Shown here: positions 15,912 through 24,809 of the stretch, piece after piece | How the letters are laid out: each line of letters starts with the position of its first letter | Numbering within the stretch: position 1 is the stretch's first letter | DNA from: Streptomyces sp. A012304 | GTDB lineage: Bacteria; Actinomycetota; Actinomycetes; Streptomycetales; Streptomycetaceae | NCBI RefSeq assembly: GCF_026008495.1 | Contig: NZ_BQUN01000063.1 | Coordinates: forward strand, 1-40,068 | Direction of reading: 5' to 3' | Length of the DNA: 40,068 bases | The notes under the pieces: model-generated | What the model saw: the letters and a program-made list of their open reading frames with translations, nothing else | Told to the model about the DNA's origin: nothing | Databases searched by the model: none | Program-made: the position numbers and the translations under genes

Positions 15912-17405
15912 GTGACAGAAACACCCACACGCGAGGTGCAGCGGCTCAAGCCGAACTCCGTAGGCCTGGTCGGCGTCGTCTTCATGGCGGTCGCCACCGC
16001 CGCGCCCATCACCGCCATGACCGGCAACCTGCCCATCGCCGTCGGCTTCGGCAACGGCACCGGCGCACCCGCCGGCTACCTCTTCGCGACGCTCGTGCTG
16101 ACGGTGTTCTCCGTCGGCTACGTCGCGATGGCCCGCCGCATCACCGCCGCGGGCGCGTTCTACGGCTACATCTCGCACGGCCTGGGCCGGATCGCCGGCA
16201 TGGCCTCGGGGATGCTCGCCGTGCTGGCGTACATCGTCTTCGAGGCGTCCATCGTCGGCGTCTTCGCCTACTTCGCGCGGACCACCGTCCACGACCAGCT
16301 CGGCGCCGACCTCCCCTGGATCGTCTACGCGGCCGCGATGCTGCTGGTCACCGCCGTCCTCGCGTACTTCGACATCAACCTCACCGCGAAGGCCCTCGGG
16401 GTGATGCTCATCGCCGAGATCGCCGTCCTCTTCGCGGTCGCCACCGCCGTACTGCTGCGGGGCGGCGGCCCGGACGGCATCCCCCTCGAGCCCGTCGACC
16501 CCGCGAACGCCTTCACCGGAGTCTCCGCCGGACTCGGCCTGTTCTTCGCCTTCTGGTCCTGGGTGGGCTTCGAGTCGACGGCGATGTACGGCGAGGAGAG
16601 CCGCGATCCCAAGCGCGTCATCCCGCGCGCGACGCTGATCTCCGTCATCGGCGTCGGCGTCTTCTACGTCTACGTCTCCTGGATGACCATCGCCGGCAAC
16701 GGCCTGGAGGGCTCGGTCCGGGTCTCCTCCGGGACCAGCCCCCTCGACCTGTTCTTCGACCCGGCGCACGCCTTCATCGGGGCCTGGGCCGTCGACGCCT
16801 TCCAGTGGCTGCTGATCACCGGGTCCTTCGCCTGCGGCATGGCCTTCCACCAGTGCGCGGCCCGCTATCTGTACGCCATCGGCCGTGAGGGCTTCCTGCA
16901 TCCCGCCCTCGGCCGTACCCACAGGGAACACGGCTCGCCGTACGTCGCGTCCTTCGTTCAGTCGGTCATCGCGGCCGCGCTGGTCGGCGCCTTCTGGCTG
17001 ACCGGGCAGGACCCCTACGTCCACCTCTACACGCTGCTGGCGATCCTCGGCACGATGGCCATCCTCATCGTGCAGACCCTGTGCTCCTTCACGGTCATCG
17101 GCTACTTCCGCCGCCACCACCCGGAGGACCGCCACTGGTTCCGCACGTTCACCGCCCCGCTGCTCGGCGGCATCGGCATGATCGCCGTGGTGGTGCTGCT
17201 GGTCGTCAACCTCGACACCGCCGCCGGCACGGCGGCCGACTCGCTGTTCTTCAAGGCCATCCCGTGGATCGTGGGCCTGGTGTTCTTCGGCGGGCTCGCC
17301 CTCGGTTTCTACCTGCGGGCCAGGCGGCCGGAGCGCTACGAGGTCATCGGCCGGATCGTCCTGGAGGACGCGGCCGAACGCGCCGAGACCCCCGTCAACG
17401 CCTGA
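15912..17405 (+). CDS. APC-superfamily amino acid permease
   Basis: A 497-residue membrane protein with about twelve hydrophobic segments. It has APC features: VGLVGVVFMAVATAAPITAM in the first helix, the Gly-rich unwound region, WVGFESTAMYGEESRDPKRVIPRA after the sixth helix, and the following ATLISV segment. It should import an amino acid or related amine with a proton or by exchange; substrate unknown. GTG 15912 follows GAGGGCGGGA. The C-terminus is a short charged tail. It is divergent from the PucR-type regulator and followed after 44 bases by an LLM oxidoreductase, so the three may form an uptake-and-use unit for one nitrogen compound. Confidence 0.92.
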   Translation: MTETPTREVQRLKPNSVGLVGVVFMAVATAAPITAMTGNLPIAVGFGNGTGAPAGYLFATLVLTVFSVGYVAMARRITAAGAFYGYISHGLGRIAGMASGMLAVLAYIVFEASIVGVFAYFARTTVHDQLGADLPWIVYAAAMLLVTAVLAYFDINLTAKALGVMLIAEIAVLFAVATAVLLRGGGPDGIPLEPVDPANAFTGVSAGLGLFFAFWSWVGFESTAMYGEESRDPKRVIPRATLISVIGVGVFYVYVSWMTIAGNGLEGSVRVSSGTSPLDLFFDPAHAFIGAWAVDAFQWLLITGSFACGMAFHQCAARYLYAIGREGFLHPALGRTHREHGSPYVASFVQSVIAAALVGAFWLTGQDPYVHLYTLLAILGTMAILIVQTLCSFTVIGYFRRHHPEDRHWFRTFTAPLLGGIGMIAVVVLLVVNLDTAAGTAADSLFFKAIPWIVGLVFFGGLALGFYLRARRPERYEVIGRIVLEDAAERAETPVNA

Positions 17406-17449
17406 TCATCCAGGGGGTTGGGGCACGGGCGGCCGGGTAGCGGCGGGCC

Positions 17450-18406
17450 ATGGAGATGAGTGTGGTCGCCGTGGCACGCGAGGACGACAGCCCGGTCGAC
17501 GAGCCGCTGCGGGTCGCGGCGCTCGCCGACCGGCTCGGCTACCGGGAGGTGTGGGCGGGGGAGGGGCCGACCTGGGACGCCTTCGTCCTCGCCGCCGGGC
17601 TCGCCCGGGTCACCGAACGGGCGGTGCTGACGGCCGGTCCCGTGCCGGTGTCCGTGCGCGACCCGGTGACGATCGCCCGGGGCGCCGCCTCGGTCGCCGC
17701 GATCACCGGCCGGCCGGTCGGGGTCGCCCTGGGCACCTCCAGCAAGCGAGTCGTCGAGGGCGTGCACGGCCGCCCCCGGACCCGGCCCGCCACCGCCCTG
17801 ACGGAGACGGCGGCGGCCCTGCGGGAGCTGCTGCACGGCGAGCCGGGCGAGCCGATCGTGCCCGGCAGCACCTTCCGGCGCCGCCTCGCACCGCCCGGCG
17901 GCCCGCTCACCGTCGCCGCGTTCGGGGACCGCGCGATCGCCGCGGCCGCCGCGCACGCCGACCGCATGCTGCTCGACCTGGTCTCGCCGCGGCAGGTGCG
18001 CGAGCTGCGCGCCAAGCTGAGCGCGGCGGCCGAGCGGGCGGGCCGGACACCGCCGACGCTCGCCGCCTGGCTGCCGGCCGCCGTCGACCCCGCGCCCGAG
18101 TCGCTCGCGCAGGTGCTGGGCAGCATCGCGGGATACCTGACGGTGCCCGGATACGCCGAGGTGTTCGCCGAGGCCGGCTTCGGTGAGGCCGTCGCCCTGG
18201 CCGCGTCGGGCGCCGACCGCGCCACCCTCGTGCGCGCCCTGCCCGCCGCGGCGGCGGCGACGGTCGGCCTGGTCGGCGACCTGGACACCGTACGGGCCCG
18301 GATCGCCGCCTACGCCGAGGCGGGGCTCGACGAGATCGCCCTGGTCCCGGCCACCACGGGCGATCCGGCGGGGGAGCGCACCCTGACGGCGCTCAGGTCG
18401 GCTTGA
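17450..18406 (+). CDS. LLM-class flavin-dependent oxidoreductase
   Basis: A 318-residue luciferase-like monooxygenase-family protein predicted as a TIM barrel. Family segments are LRVAALADRLGYREVWAGEGPTWDAF near the N-terminus, LTAGPVPVSVRDPVTIARGAASVAAITGRPVGVALGTSS at ~60-95, and the late LVGDLDTVRARIAAYAEAGLDEIAL. In actinobacteria this class often uses F420 rather than FMN; which one cannot be decided here. Two ATGs (17450 and 17456) are possible and neither has a strong ribosome-binding site. The 3' end overlaps the convergent oxidase gene by 14 bases. Confidence 0.87.
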   Translation: MEMSVVAVAREDDSPVDEPLRVAALADRLGYREVWAGEGPTWDAFVLAAGLARVTERAVLTAGPVPVSVRDPVTIARGAASVAAITGRPVGVALGTSSKRVVEGVHGRPRTRPATALTETAAALRELLHGEPGEPIVPGSTFRRRLAPPGGPLTVAAFGDRAIAAAAAHADRMLLDLVSPRQVRELRAKLSAAAERAGRTPPTLAAWLPAAVDPAPESLAQVLGSIAGYLTVPGYAEVFAEAGFGEAVALAASGADRATLVRALPAAAAATVGLVGDLDTVRARIAAYAEAGLDEIALVPATTGDPAGERTLTALRSA

Positions 18407-19775
18407 TGTTGTGGTTGAACCGGAACACGTTGTCGGGGTCGTAGCGGCGTTTCAGCTCGCCGAGCCAGCGGGCGTTGTCCGCGCCGACGCCCGCGACGAC
18501 CCGCTCGGCGCCCTCGTCACCGATGAAGTTGAGGTACACGTCCCCGGTGCGCCACGGGCGGACGTCGGCGCGCACCTGGCGGACCCAGCGCACGCACCGC
18601 TCGTCGTCCGCCGCGTCCTCCCAGGTCCCGTAGGGGTGCACCGCCCACGGGGCGTCCCGGAACGGCACCGGGTACGCGTGCGGCCCGGCGGCGACGGCGC
18701 CGCCCTGCGGGAACAGCACGTGCTGGGTGCCGGTCGGCACCGGCATGGACCGCGCGCGGGCGCAGAAGACGTCCACGAAGTCGTCGGGGGCGCTCGTCAG
18801 GTACTCCGCCGACCAGTAGTTCCGCATCCCGGGCGGATCGTCGATCATGCACTGCACGTCCGCGTACGGCACCGCCCCGACGATCTCCGTCTCGTGCGGC
18901 AGCGCCAGCAGCGGTTCGGCCAGCTCGCGCAGGTCCGCCTCCGCACCCGCGTACGTCAGCAGCACCGCGCACACCAGCGTCCCCACCAGGTGCGGCGGGA
19001 CGAACTCCTCGGGCGGGCCGGTGAGGTAGAGCACGGCGCCGCCCGCCTCGTCGGGGCCGGCGGTGATCACATCGCGGAAGGCGCGGGTGGCCTCGGGGCC
19101 GGACTCCGGCGGGCACAGCAGCAGCGCGATGGCGAACTCGGGCAGCTCGTGCAGGGTCAGGGTGAGCGCGGTGGCGACACCGAAGTTGCCGCCACCCCCG
19201 TGCAGCGCCCAGAACAGGTCGGGGTTCTCGTCGGCGTCGGCGTGGATCCGCTCGGCGTCGGCGGTGACGAGTTCGACGCCCAGCAGGTTGTCGACGGCCA
19301 GACCGAAGCAGCGGTCCAGCCAGCCGGTGCCACCGCCCAGGACGAAACCGCCGACCCCGGTGGTCGAGGCCCGGCCGCCGGTCGTGGCGAGGCCGTAGGG
19401 CTGGGTGGCGCGGTCCAGGTGGCTCATCGTGGCCCCGCCCTGGATCCGTACCGCCCCGGCCGCCGGGTGGACGGTCACCTCGTGCATCCGGCGCAGGTCG
19501 ATCACGAGGCCGTTGTCGTTCACGCCCATGCCCGCGACGCTGTGTCCGCCGCCGCGCACCGCGATCTTCAGATCCAGGTCCCGGGCGAACCGCACCGCCC
19601 GCACCACGTCGTCCTCGTGCGCGCACCGCGCGATCACCGCGGGCCGGCGGTCGATCATCGCGTTGAAGACGGTGCGGGCCTCGTCGTAGCCCGCGTCCCC
19701 CGGGGCGAACACCTCGCCGGCGAGATCCTCGCGCAGCGCGGCGAGGGCCGCGCCCGCCTTCGACGGGGAAGCCAT
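18393..19775 (-). CDS. FAD-linked oxidase, BBE/PCMH type
   Basis: A 460-residue flavoprotein of the berberine-bridge/oligosaccharide-oxidase group. The PCMH FAD domain has VRGGGHSVAG, with His78 as the expected covalent flavin ligand, and GGGTGWLDRCFGLAVDNLLGVELVTADG-like segments. The C-terminus has the BBE segment RYDPDNVFRFNHNI. The second flavin-linking Cys of bicovalent members (GxCxxVG) is absent: the region reads GGRASTTGVGG. A single His link is therefore expected. No signal peptide is present. It lies 67 bases after the GH15 gene on the same strand, so they may be cotranscribed. The substrate could be a sugar or an aromatic alcohol. Confidence 0.9.
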   Translation of the reverse strand: MASPSKAGAALAALREDLAGEVFAPGDAGYDEARTVFNAMIDRRPAVIARCAHEDDVVRAVRFARDLDLKIAVRGGGHSVAGMGVNDNGLVIDLRRMHEVTVHPAAGAVRIQGGATMSHLDRATQPYGLATTGGRASTTGVGGFVLGGGTGWLDRCFGLAVDNLLGVELVTADAERIHADADENPDLFWALHGGGGNFGVATALTLTLHELPEFAIALLLCPPESGPEATRAFRDVITAGPDEAGGAVLYLTGPPEEFVPPHLVGTLVCAVLLTYAGAEADLRELAEPLLALPHETEIVGAVPYADVQCMIDDPPGMRNYWSAEYLTSAPDDFVDVFCARARSMPVPTGTQHVLFPQGGAVAAGPHAYPVPFRDAPWAVHPYGTWEDAADDERCVRWVRQVRADVRPWRTGDVYLNFIGDEGAERVVAGVGADNARWLGELKRRYDPDNVFRFNHNIKPT

Positions 19776-19842
19776 GGGGCGCCCCCTTCCGTGCAGGGGA
19801 TGCTGGCTCCCAGCCTAGGCAGACGGGCCGTGTCCGTCCTGT

Positions 19843-21645
19843 TCAGCCGCCGTAGGCGCCGGACGCCGTCAGGCGCAGGGCCGTGTCGATCAGCGGGACG
19901 TGGCTGAAGGCCTGCGGGAAGTTGCCCACCTGGCGTTGCAGGCGCGGGTCCCATTCCTCGGCGAGCAGCCCGAGGTCGTTGCGCAGGGACAGCAGCTTCT
20001 CGAAGAGCTTGCGGGCCTCGTCCACGCGGCCGATCATCGCGAGGTCGTCCGCCATCCAGAACGAGCAGGCCAGGAAGGCGCCCTCGTCGCCGGGGAGGCC
20101 GTCGACGCCCTCGTGGTCGCCCTGGGTGGGGTAGCGCAGGATGAAGCCGTCCGGCGTGGATAGCTCCCGCTGGATCGCCTCGATGGTGCCGATCACCCGC
20201 TTGTCGTCGGGCGGCAGGAAGCCCATCTGCGGGATCAGCAGCAGCGACGCGTCCAGCTCCTTCGAGCCGTAGGACTGCGTGAAGGTGTTGCGTTCCTTGT
20301 CGTAGCCCTTCTCGCACACGTCCCGGTGGATCTCGTCGCGCAGCTCGCGCCACCGCTCCAGCGGGCCGTCCGCGTCGCCGGACTCGATCAGCTTGATCGT
20401 GCGGTCGACGGCGACCCAGGCCATGACCTTGGAGTGCACGAAGTGCCGGCGCGGGCCGCGCACCTCCCAGATGCCCTCGTCCGGCGTGTCCCAGTGCTTC
20501 TCCAGGTAGCGGATCAGCTTCAGCTGGAGCAGGGAGGCGTAGTCGTTGCGGGCCAGGCCCGTCATGTGGCCGAGGTGCAGGGCCTCGGTGACCTCGCCGT
20601 ACACGTCCAGCTGGAGCTGGTGCGCGGCGCCGTTGCCGACCCGGACCGGGGCGGAGTTCTCGTAGCCCGGCAGCCAGTCCAGTTCCGCCTCGCCGAGTTC
20701 CCGCTCGCCCGCGATGCCGTACATGATCTGGAGGTTCTCCGGGTCGCCCGCGACCGCGCGCAGCAGCCACTCGCGCCAGGCGCGCGCCTCCTCGCGGTAG
20801 CCGGTGCGCAGCAGCGAGGACAGGGTGATCGCCGCGTCACGCAGCCAGGTGTAGCGGTAGTCCCAGTTGCGGACACCGCCGATGTCCTCGGGCAGGGAGG
20901 TCGTGGGGGCGGCCACGATCCCGCCGGTGGGGGCGTACGTCAGCGCCTTCAGCGTGATCAGCGAGCGGATCACGGCCTCGCGGTAGGGGCCGTGGTACGT
21001 ACAGTGCTCGACCCACTCGCGCCAGAACTCCTCCGTCGCCTCCAGCGACTGCTCCGGCTCCGGCAGGGGCGGCGGCTCCTTGTGCGAGGGCTGCCAGGAG
21101 ATCGTGAAGGCGATCCGGTCCCCCGGGGCGACGGTGAAGTCGGCGTACGTCGTCAGCGACTTGCCGTAGGTCTCGCAGTCCGTGTCGAACCACACCGAGT
21201 CCGGGCCCGCGACGGCGACCGTGCGCCCCTCGTGCTTGTGCACCCACGGCACGACCCGGCCGTAGGAGAACCGCATCCGCAGGGCGGAGCGCATGGGGAC
21301 GCGGCCGGAGATCCCCTCGACGATGCGGATCAGCTGCGGGGCGCCGTCACGCGGGGGCATGAAGTCGGTCACCCGGACCGTGCCGCGCGGGGTGTCCCAC
21401 TCGGACTCCAGGATCAGCGAGTCGCCCCGGTAGGAGCGCCGGGCCGCGGTGGGCGGCTGCTGGTCGGAGGCGTAGGCGGGCCCGAGCCGCCAGAAGCCGT
21501 GCTCCTCGGTGCCCAGCAGACCGGCGAAGATCGCGTGCGAGTCGAAGCGGGGCAGGCACAGCCAGTCCACTGTCCCGTCACGGCAGACCAGGGCAGCGGT
21601 CTGCATGTCTCCGATGAGTGCGTAGTCTTCGATGCGCCCGGCCAC
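19843..21645 (-). CDS. GH15 family trehalase/glucoamylase-like enzyme
   Basis: A 600-residue cytoplasmic glycoside hydrolase family 15 protein. An N-terminal beta-sandwich domain starts at RIEDYALIGDMQTAALVCRDGTVDWLCLPRFDS, followed by an (alpha/alpha)6 barrel with RNWDYRYTWLRDA. Likely catalytic acid and base are E394 in DEGIWEVRG and a Glu of LLAEEWDP (563/564). This architecture is that of actinobacterial and archaeal GH15 trehalases, so trehalose hydrolysis is the best guess, with glucoamylase as the alternative. GTG 21645 is chosen because GGAG lies seven bases upstream and the conserved N-terminus starts there; ATG 21675 (610 residues) has no site. Confidence 0.92.
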   Translation of the reverse strand: MAGRIEDYALIGDMQTAALVCRDGTVDWLCLPRFDSHAIFAGLLGTEEHGFWRLGPAYASDQQPPTAARRSYRGDSLILESEWDTPRGTVRVTDFMPPRDGAPQLIRIVEGISGRVPMRSALRMRFSYGRVVPWVHKHEGRTVAVAGPDSVWFDTDCETYGKSLTTYADFTVAPGDRIAFTISWQPSHKEPPPLPEPEQSLEATEEFWREWVEHCTYHGPYREAVIRSLITLKALTYAPTGGIVAAPTTSLPEDIGGVRNWDYRYTWLRDAAITLSSLLRTGYREEARAWREWLLRAVAGDPENLQIMYGIAGERELGEAELDWLPGYENSAPVRVGNGAAHQLQLDVYGEVTEALHLGHMTGLARNDYASLLQLKLIRYLEKHWDTPDEGIWEVRGPRRHFVHSKVMAWVAVDRTIKLIESGDADGPLERWRELRDEIHRDVCEKGYDKERNTFTQSYGSKELDASLLLIPQMGFLPPDDKRVIGTIEAIQRELSTPDGFILRYPTQGDHEGVDGLPGDEGAFLACSFWMADDLAMIGRVDEARKLFEKLLSLRNDLGLLAEEWDPRLQRQVGNFPQAFSHVPLIDTALRLTASGAYGG

Positions 21646-21725
21646 GTGCAAACTCCAGTCGAACGGCCACGTCATCCCACGAGGGGGCTGTCGCTAGTGC
21701 GGTCAAGGGGGGTCGGTGTAATGCG

Positions 21726-21791
21726 TCGTTGAGCATTGAAGGAAAGCAGTCGCTCAGCCGTGTTGGCAAAACGCCAATTCTTGCTCAACGA
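21726..21791. promoter_or_regulatory. Inverted repeats in the GH15-pyrG divergent region
   Basis: The 531-base gap 21646-22176 holds no convincing gene. Two palindromes lie 80-145 bases upstream of the GH15 start. One has 10-bp arms TCGTTGAGCA (21726-21735) and TGCTCAACGA (21782-21791). Inside it is TTGGC-AAAAC-GCCAA (21763-21777). They are candidate operators for the GH15 gene. TACCCT (22029-22034) is a possible pyrG -10 element. Confidence 0.45.
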
Positions 21792-22176
21792 ACTGACGAG
21801 CTCTCGTTGTTCCGGTGGATACGGACGGGGGTGTTGCCGTGTTGGCCGGCCGGGCTCGGCAGCGAGTGTCCGAGCAGGATACGACGCACGTAGATGATCT
21901 GCGTGCCGGTCCGGACAACGCGAGTGGGCCGAACGGGTGAGCACCGGGTGATGAGTCGGTGAGCGTCCGCGGGCCGGTGTCGGGCCGTGTACGGAGCGTG
22001 GCCGGAAGCCATCCCCGCGCGGCGCTGATACCCTGGTAGCCCGTGGACCGGTGGGCTCGAAAACCCCCGAACCGCAGCGACGGCACCCTCGGAAACCTCC
22101 GGCACAAACCGCTGGTGAGAGCCTCCGGAGCCGTACCGCACCCCCAGACCGCGACCACGGGAGCCCCCTCTTGGCC

Positions 22177-23847
<1,671 letters not shown>

Positions 23848-23865
23848 CACACCAGTTGTACGGTG

Positions 23866-23911
23866 GCCGGGGTGCATCCCTTCAAAGGTGAGCACCCCGG
23901 CTTTCTTTTTC
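23866..23911 (+). terminator. pyrG rho-independent terminator
   Basis: A perfect 10-bp stem (GCCGGGGTGC 23866-23875 with GCACCCCGGC 23892-23901) is followed by TTTCTTTTTC. This is unusually canonical for a Streptomyces terminator. It lies only ~30 bases before the Nudix gene, so that gene relies on readthrough or a promoter in this gap. Confidence 0.93.
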
Positions 23912-23942
23912 ACTGTTCTCCGCGGCATGGGAAGGGCACGGC

Positions 23943-24569
23943 ATGACGATCAAGGACAGCGCCGAGGCGTGGGAGATCCGGGCGACGGAAACCCCCTTCG
24001 TCGGCAACAAGACCTCCGTCCGCACGGATGAGGTGGTCATGCCGAACGGCTCGGTGGTCCGCCGCGACTACCAGGTCCACCCCGGTTCCGTGGCCGTCCT
24101 CGCCCTCGACGCCGAGGACCGCGTCCTGCTCATCCGGCAGTACCGCCACCCGGTGCGGCAGAGGCTGTGGGAGATCCCGGCCGGCCTGCTGGACGTGCCC
24201 GGCGAGAACCCGCTGCACGCCGCCCAGCGCGAGCTGTACGAGGAGGCCCACGTCAAGGCCGAGGACTGGCGGGTCCTCACCGACGTGTACACGACCCCCG
24301 GCGGCTGCGACGAGTCGGTGCGGATCTTCCTCGCCCGGGAGCTGTCCGAGGCCGACGGGGAGCGCTTCGCGGCGGAGGACGAGGAGGCCGACATGGAGCA
24401 CGCGCGCGTGCCGGTCGACGAACTCGTCCGGGGTGTCCTCGCGGGCGAGCTGCACCACAACGCCCTCGTCGTGGGCCTCCTCTCGCTGGTCGCCGCACGC
24501 GGCGGCGACGGACTGGACGCGCTGCGCCCGGCGGAGGCCCCCTGGCCGGCACGGCCCTTCGAGGCGTAG
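23943..24569 (+). CDS. Nudix ADP-ribose pyrophosphatase
   Basis: A 208-residue Nudix hydrolase of the ADP-ribose pyrophosphatase type (ADP-ribose to AMP and ribose 5-phosphate). The segment LLIRQYRHPVRQRLWEIPAGLLDVPGE precedes the Nudix box, whose metal-binding core is RELYEE. The box deviates in two ways: the spacing after the first Gly is one residue longer, and the usual Gly after EE is His (EEAHVK). The longer spacing also occurs, as I recall, in the mycobacterial enzyme Rv1700 at the same locus. ATG 23943 is preceded by GGGAAGGGCACGGC. The product may clear ADP-ribose, a theme that recurs in the NrtR/ARH pair at 33 kb. Confidence 0.92.
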   Translation: MTIKDSAEAWEIRATETPFVGNKTSVRTDEVVMPNGSVVRRDYQVHPGSVAVLALDAEDRVLLIRQYRHPVRQRLWEIPAGLLDVPGENPLHAAQRELYEEAHVKAEDWRVLTDVYTTPGGCDESVRIFLARELSEADGERFAAEDEEADMEHARVPVDELVRGVLAGELHHNALVVGLLSLVAARGGDGLDALRPAEAPWPARPFEA

Positions 24570-24685
24570 GGCCTGGGCGGCGCGGCCCTCCACGGCTTGC
24601 GGGGAGGCGTGGGGACCTTGCCCGGCGCGCTCTTGCAAGGCGTGGGCCGCCGGATCCACCCTGCGGTGTGACCATCGCCTGATCC

Positions 24686-24759
24686 GATCGGGCGACGCCA
24701 CCGCCGTGCTCCTCCCGGAACGTCGCAGAGCGTGAACTAGGCTCTGGAATCGCCCGATC
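24686..24759. promoter_or_regulatory. Candidate promoter with flanking inverted repeat
   Basis: TAGGCT (24738-24743) is a plausible -10 element for the NTPase/TPR gene. It is flanked by a perfect 10-bp inverted repeat, GATCGGGCGA (24686-24695) and TCGCCCGATC (24750-24759). The second arm would cover the transcription start. No good -35 is seen. The rest of the 240-base gap after the Nudix gene holds nothing recognisable. Confidence 0.4.
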
Positions 24760-24809
24760 CGGAAGATCCGGCGGGCTTGCGCGTGCGGTGTGGGACGGGA
24801 GTGTGGCCC

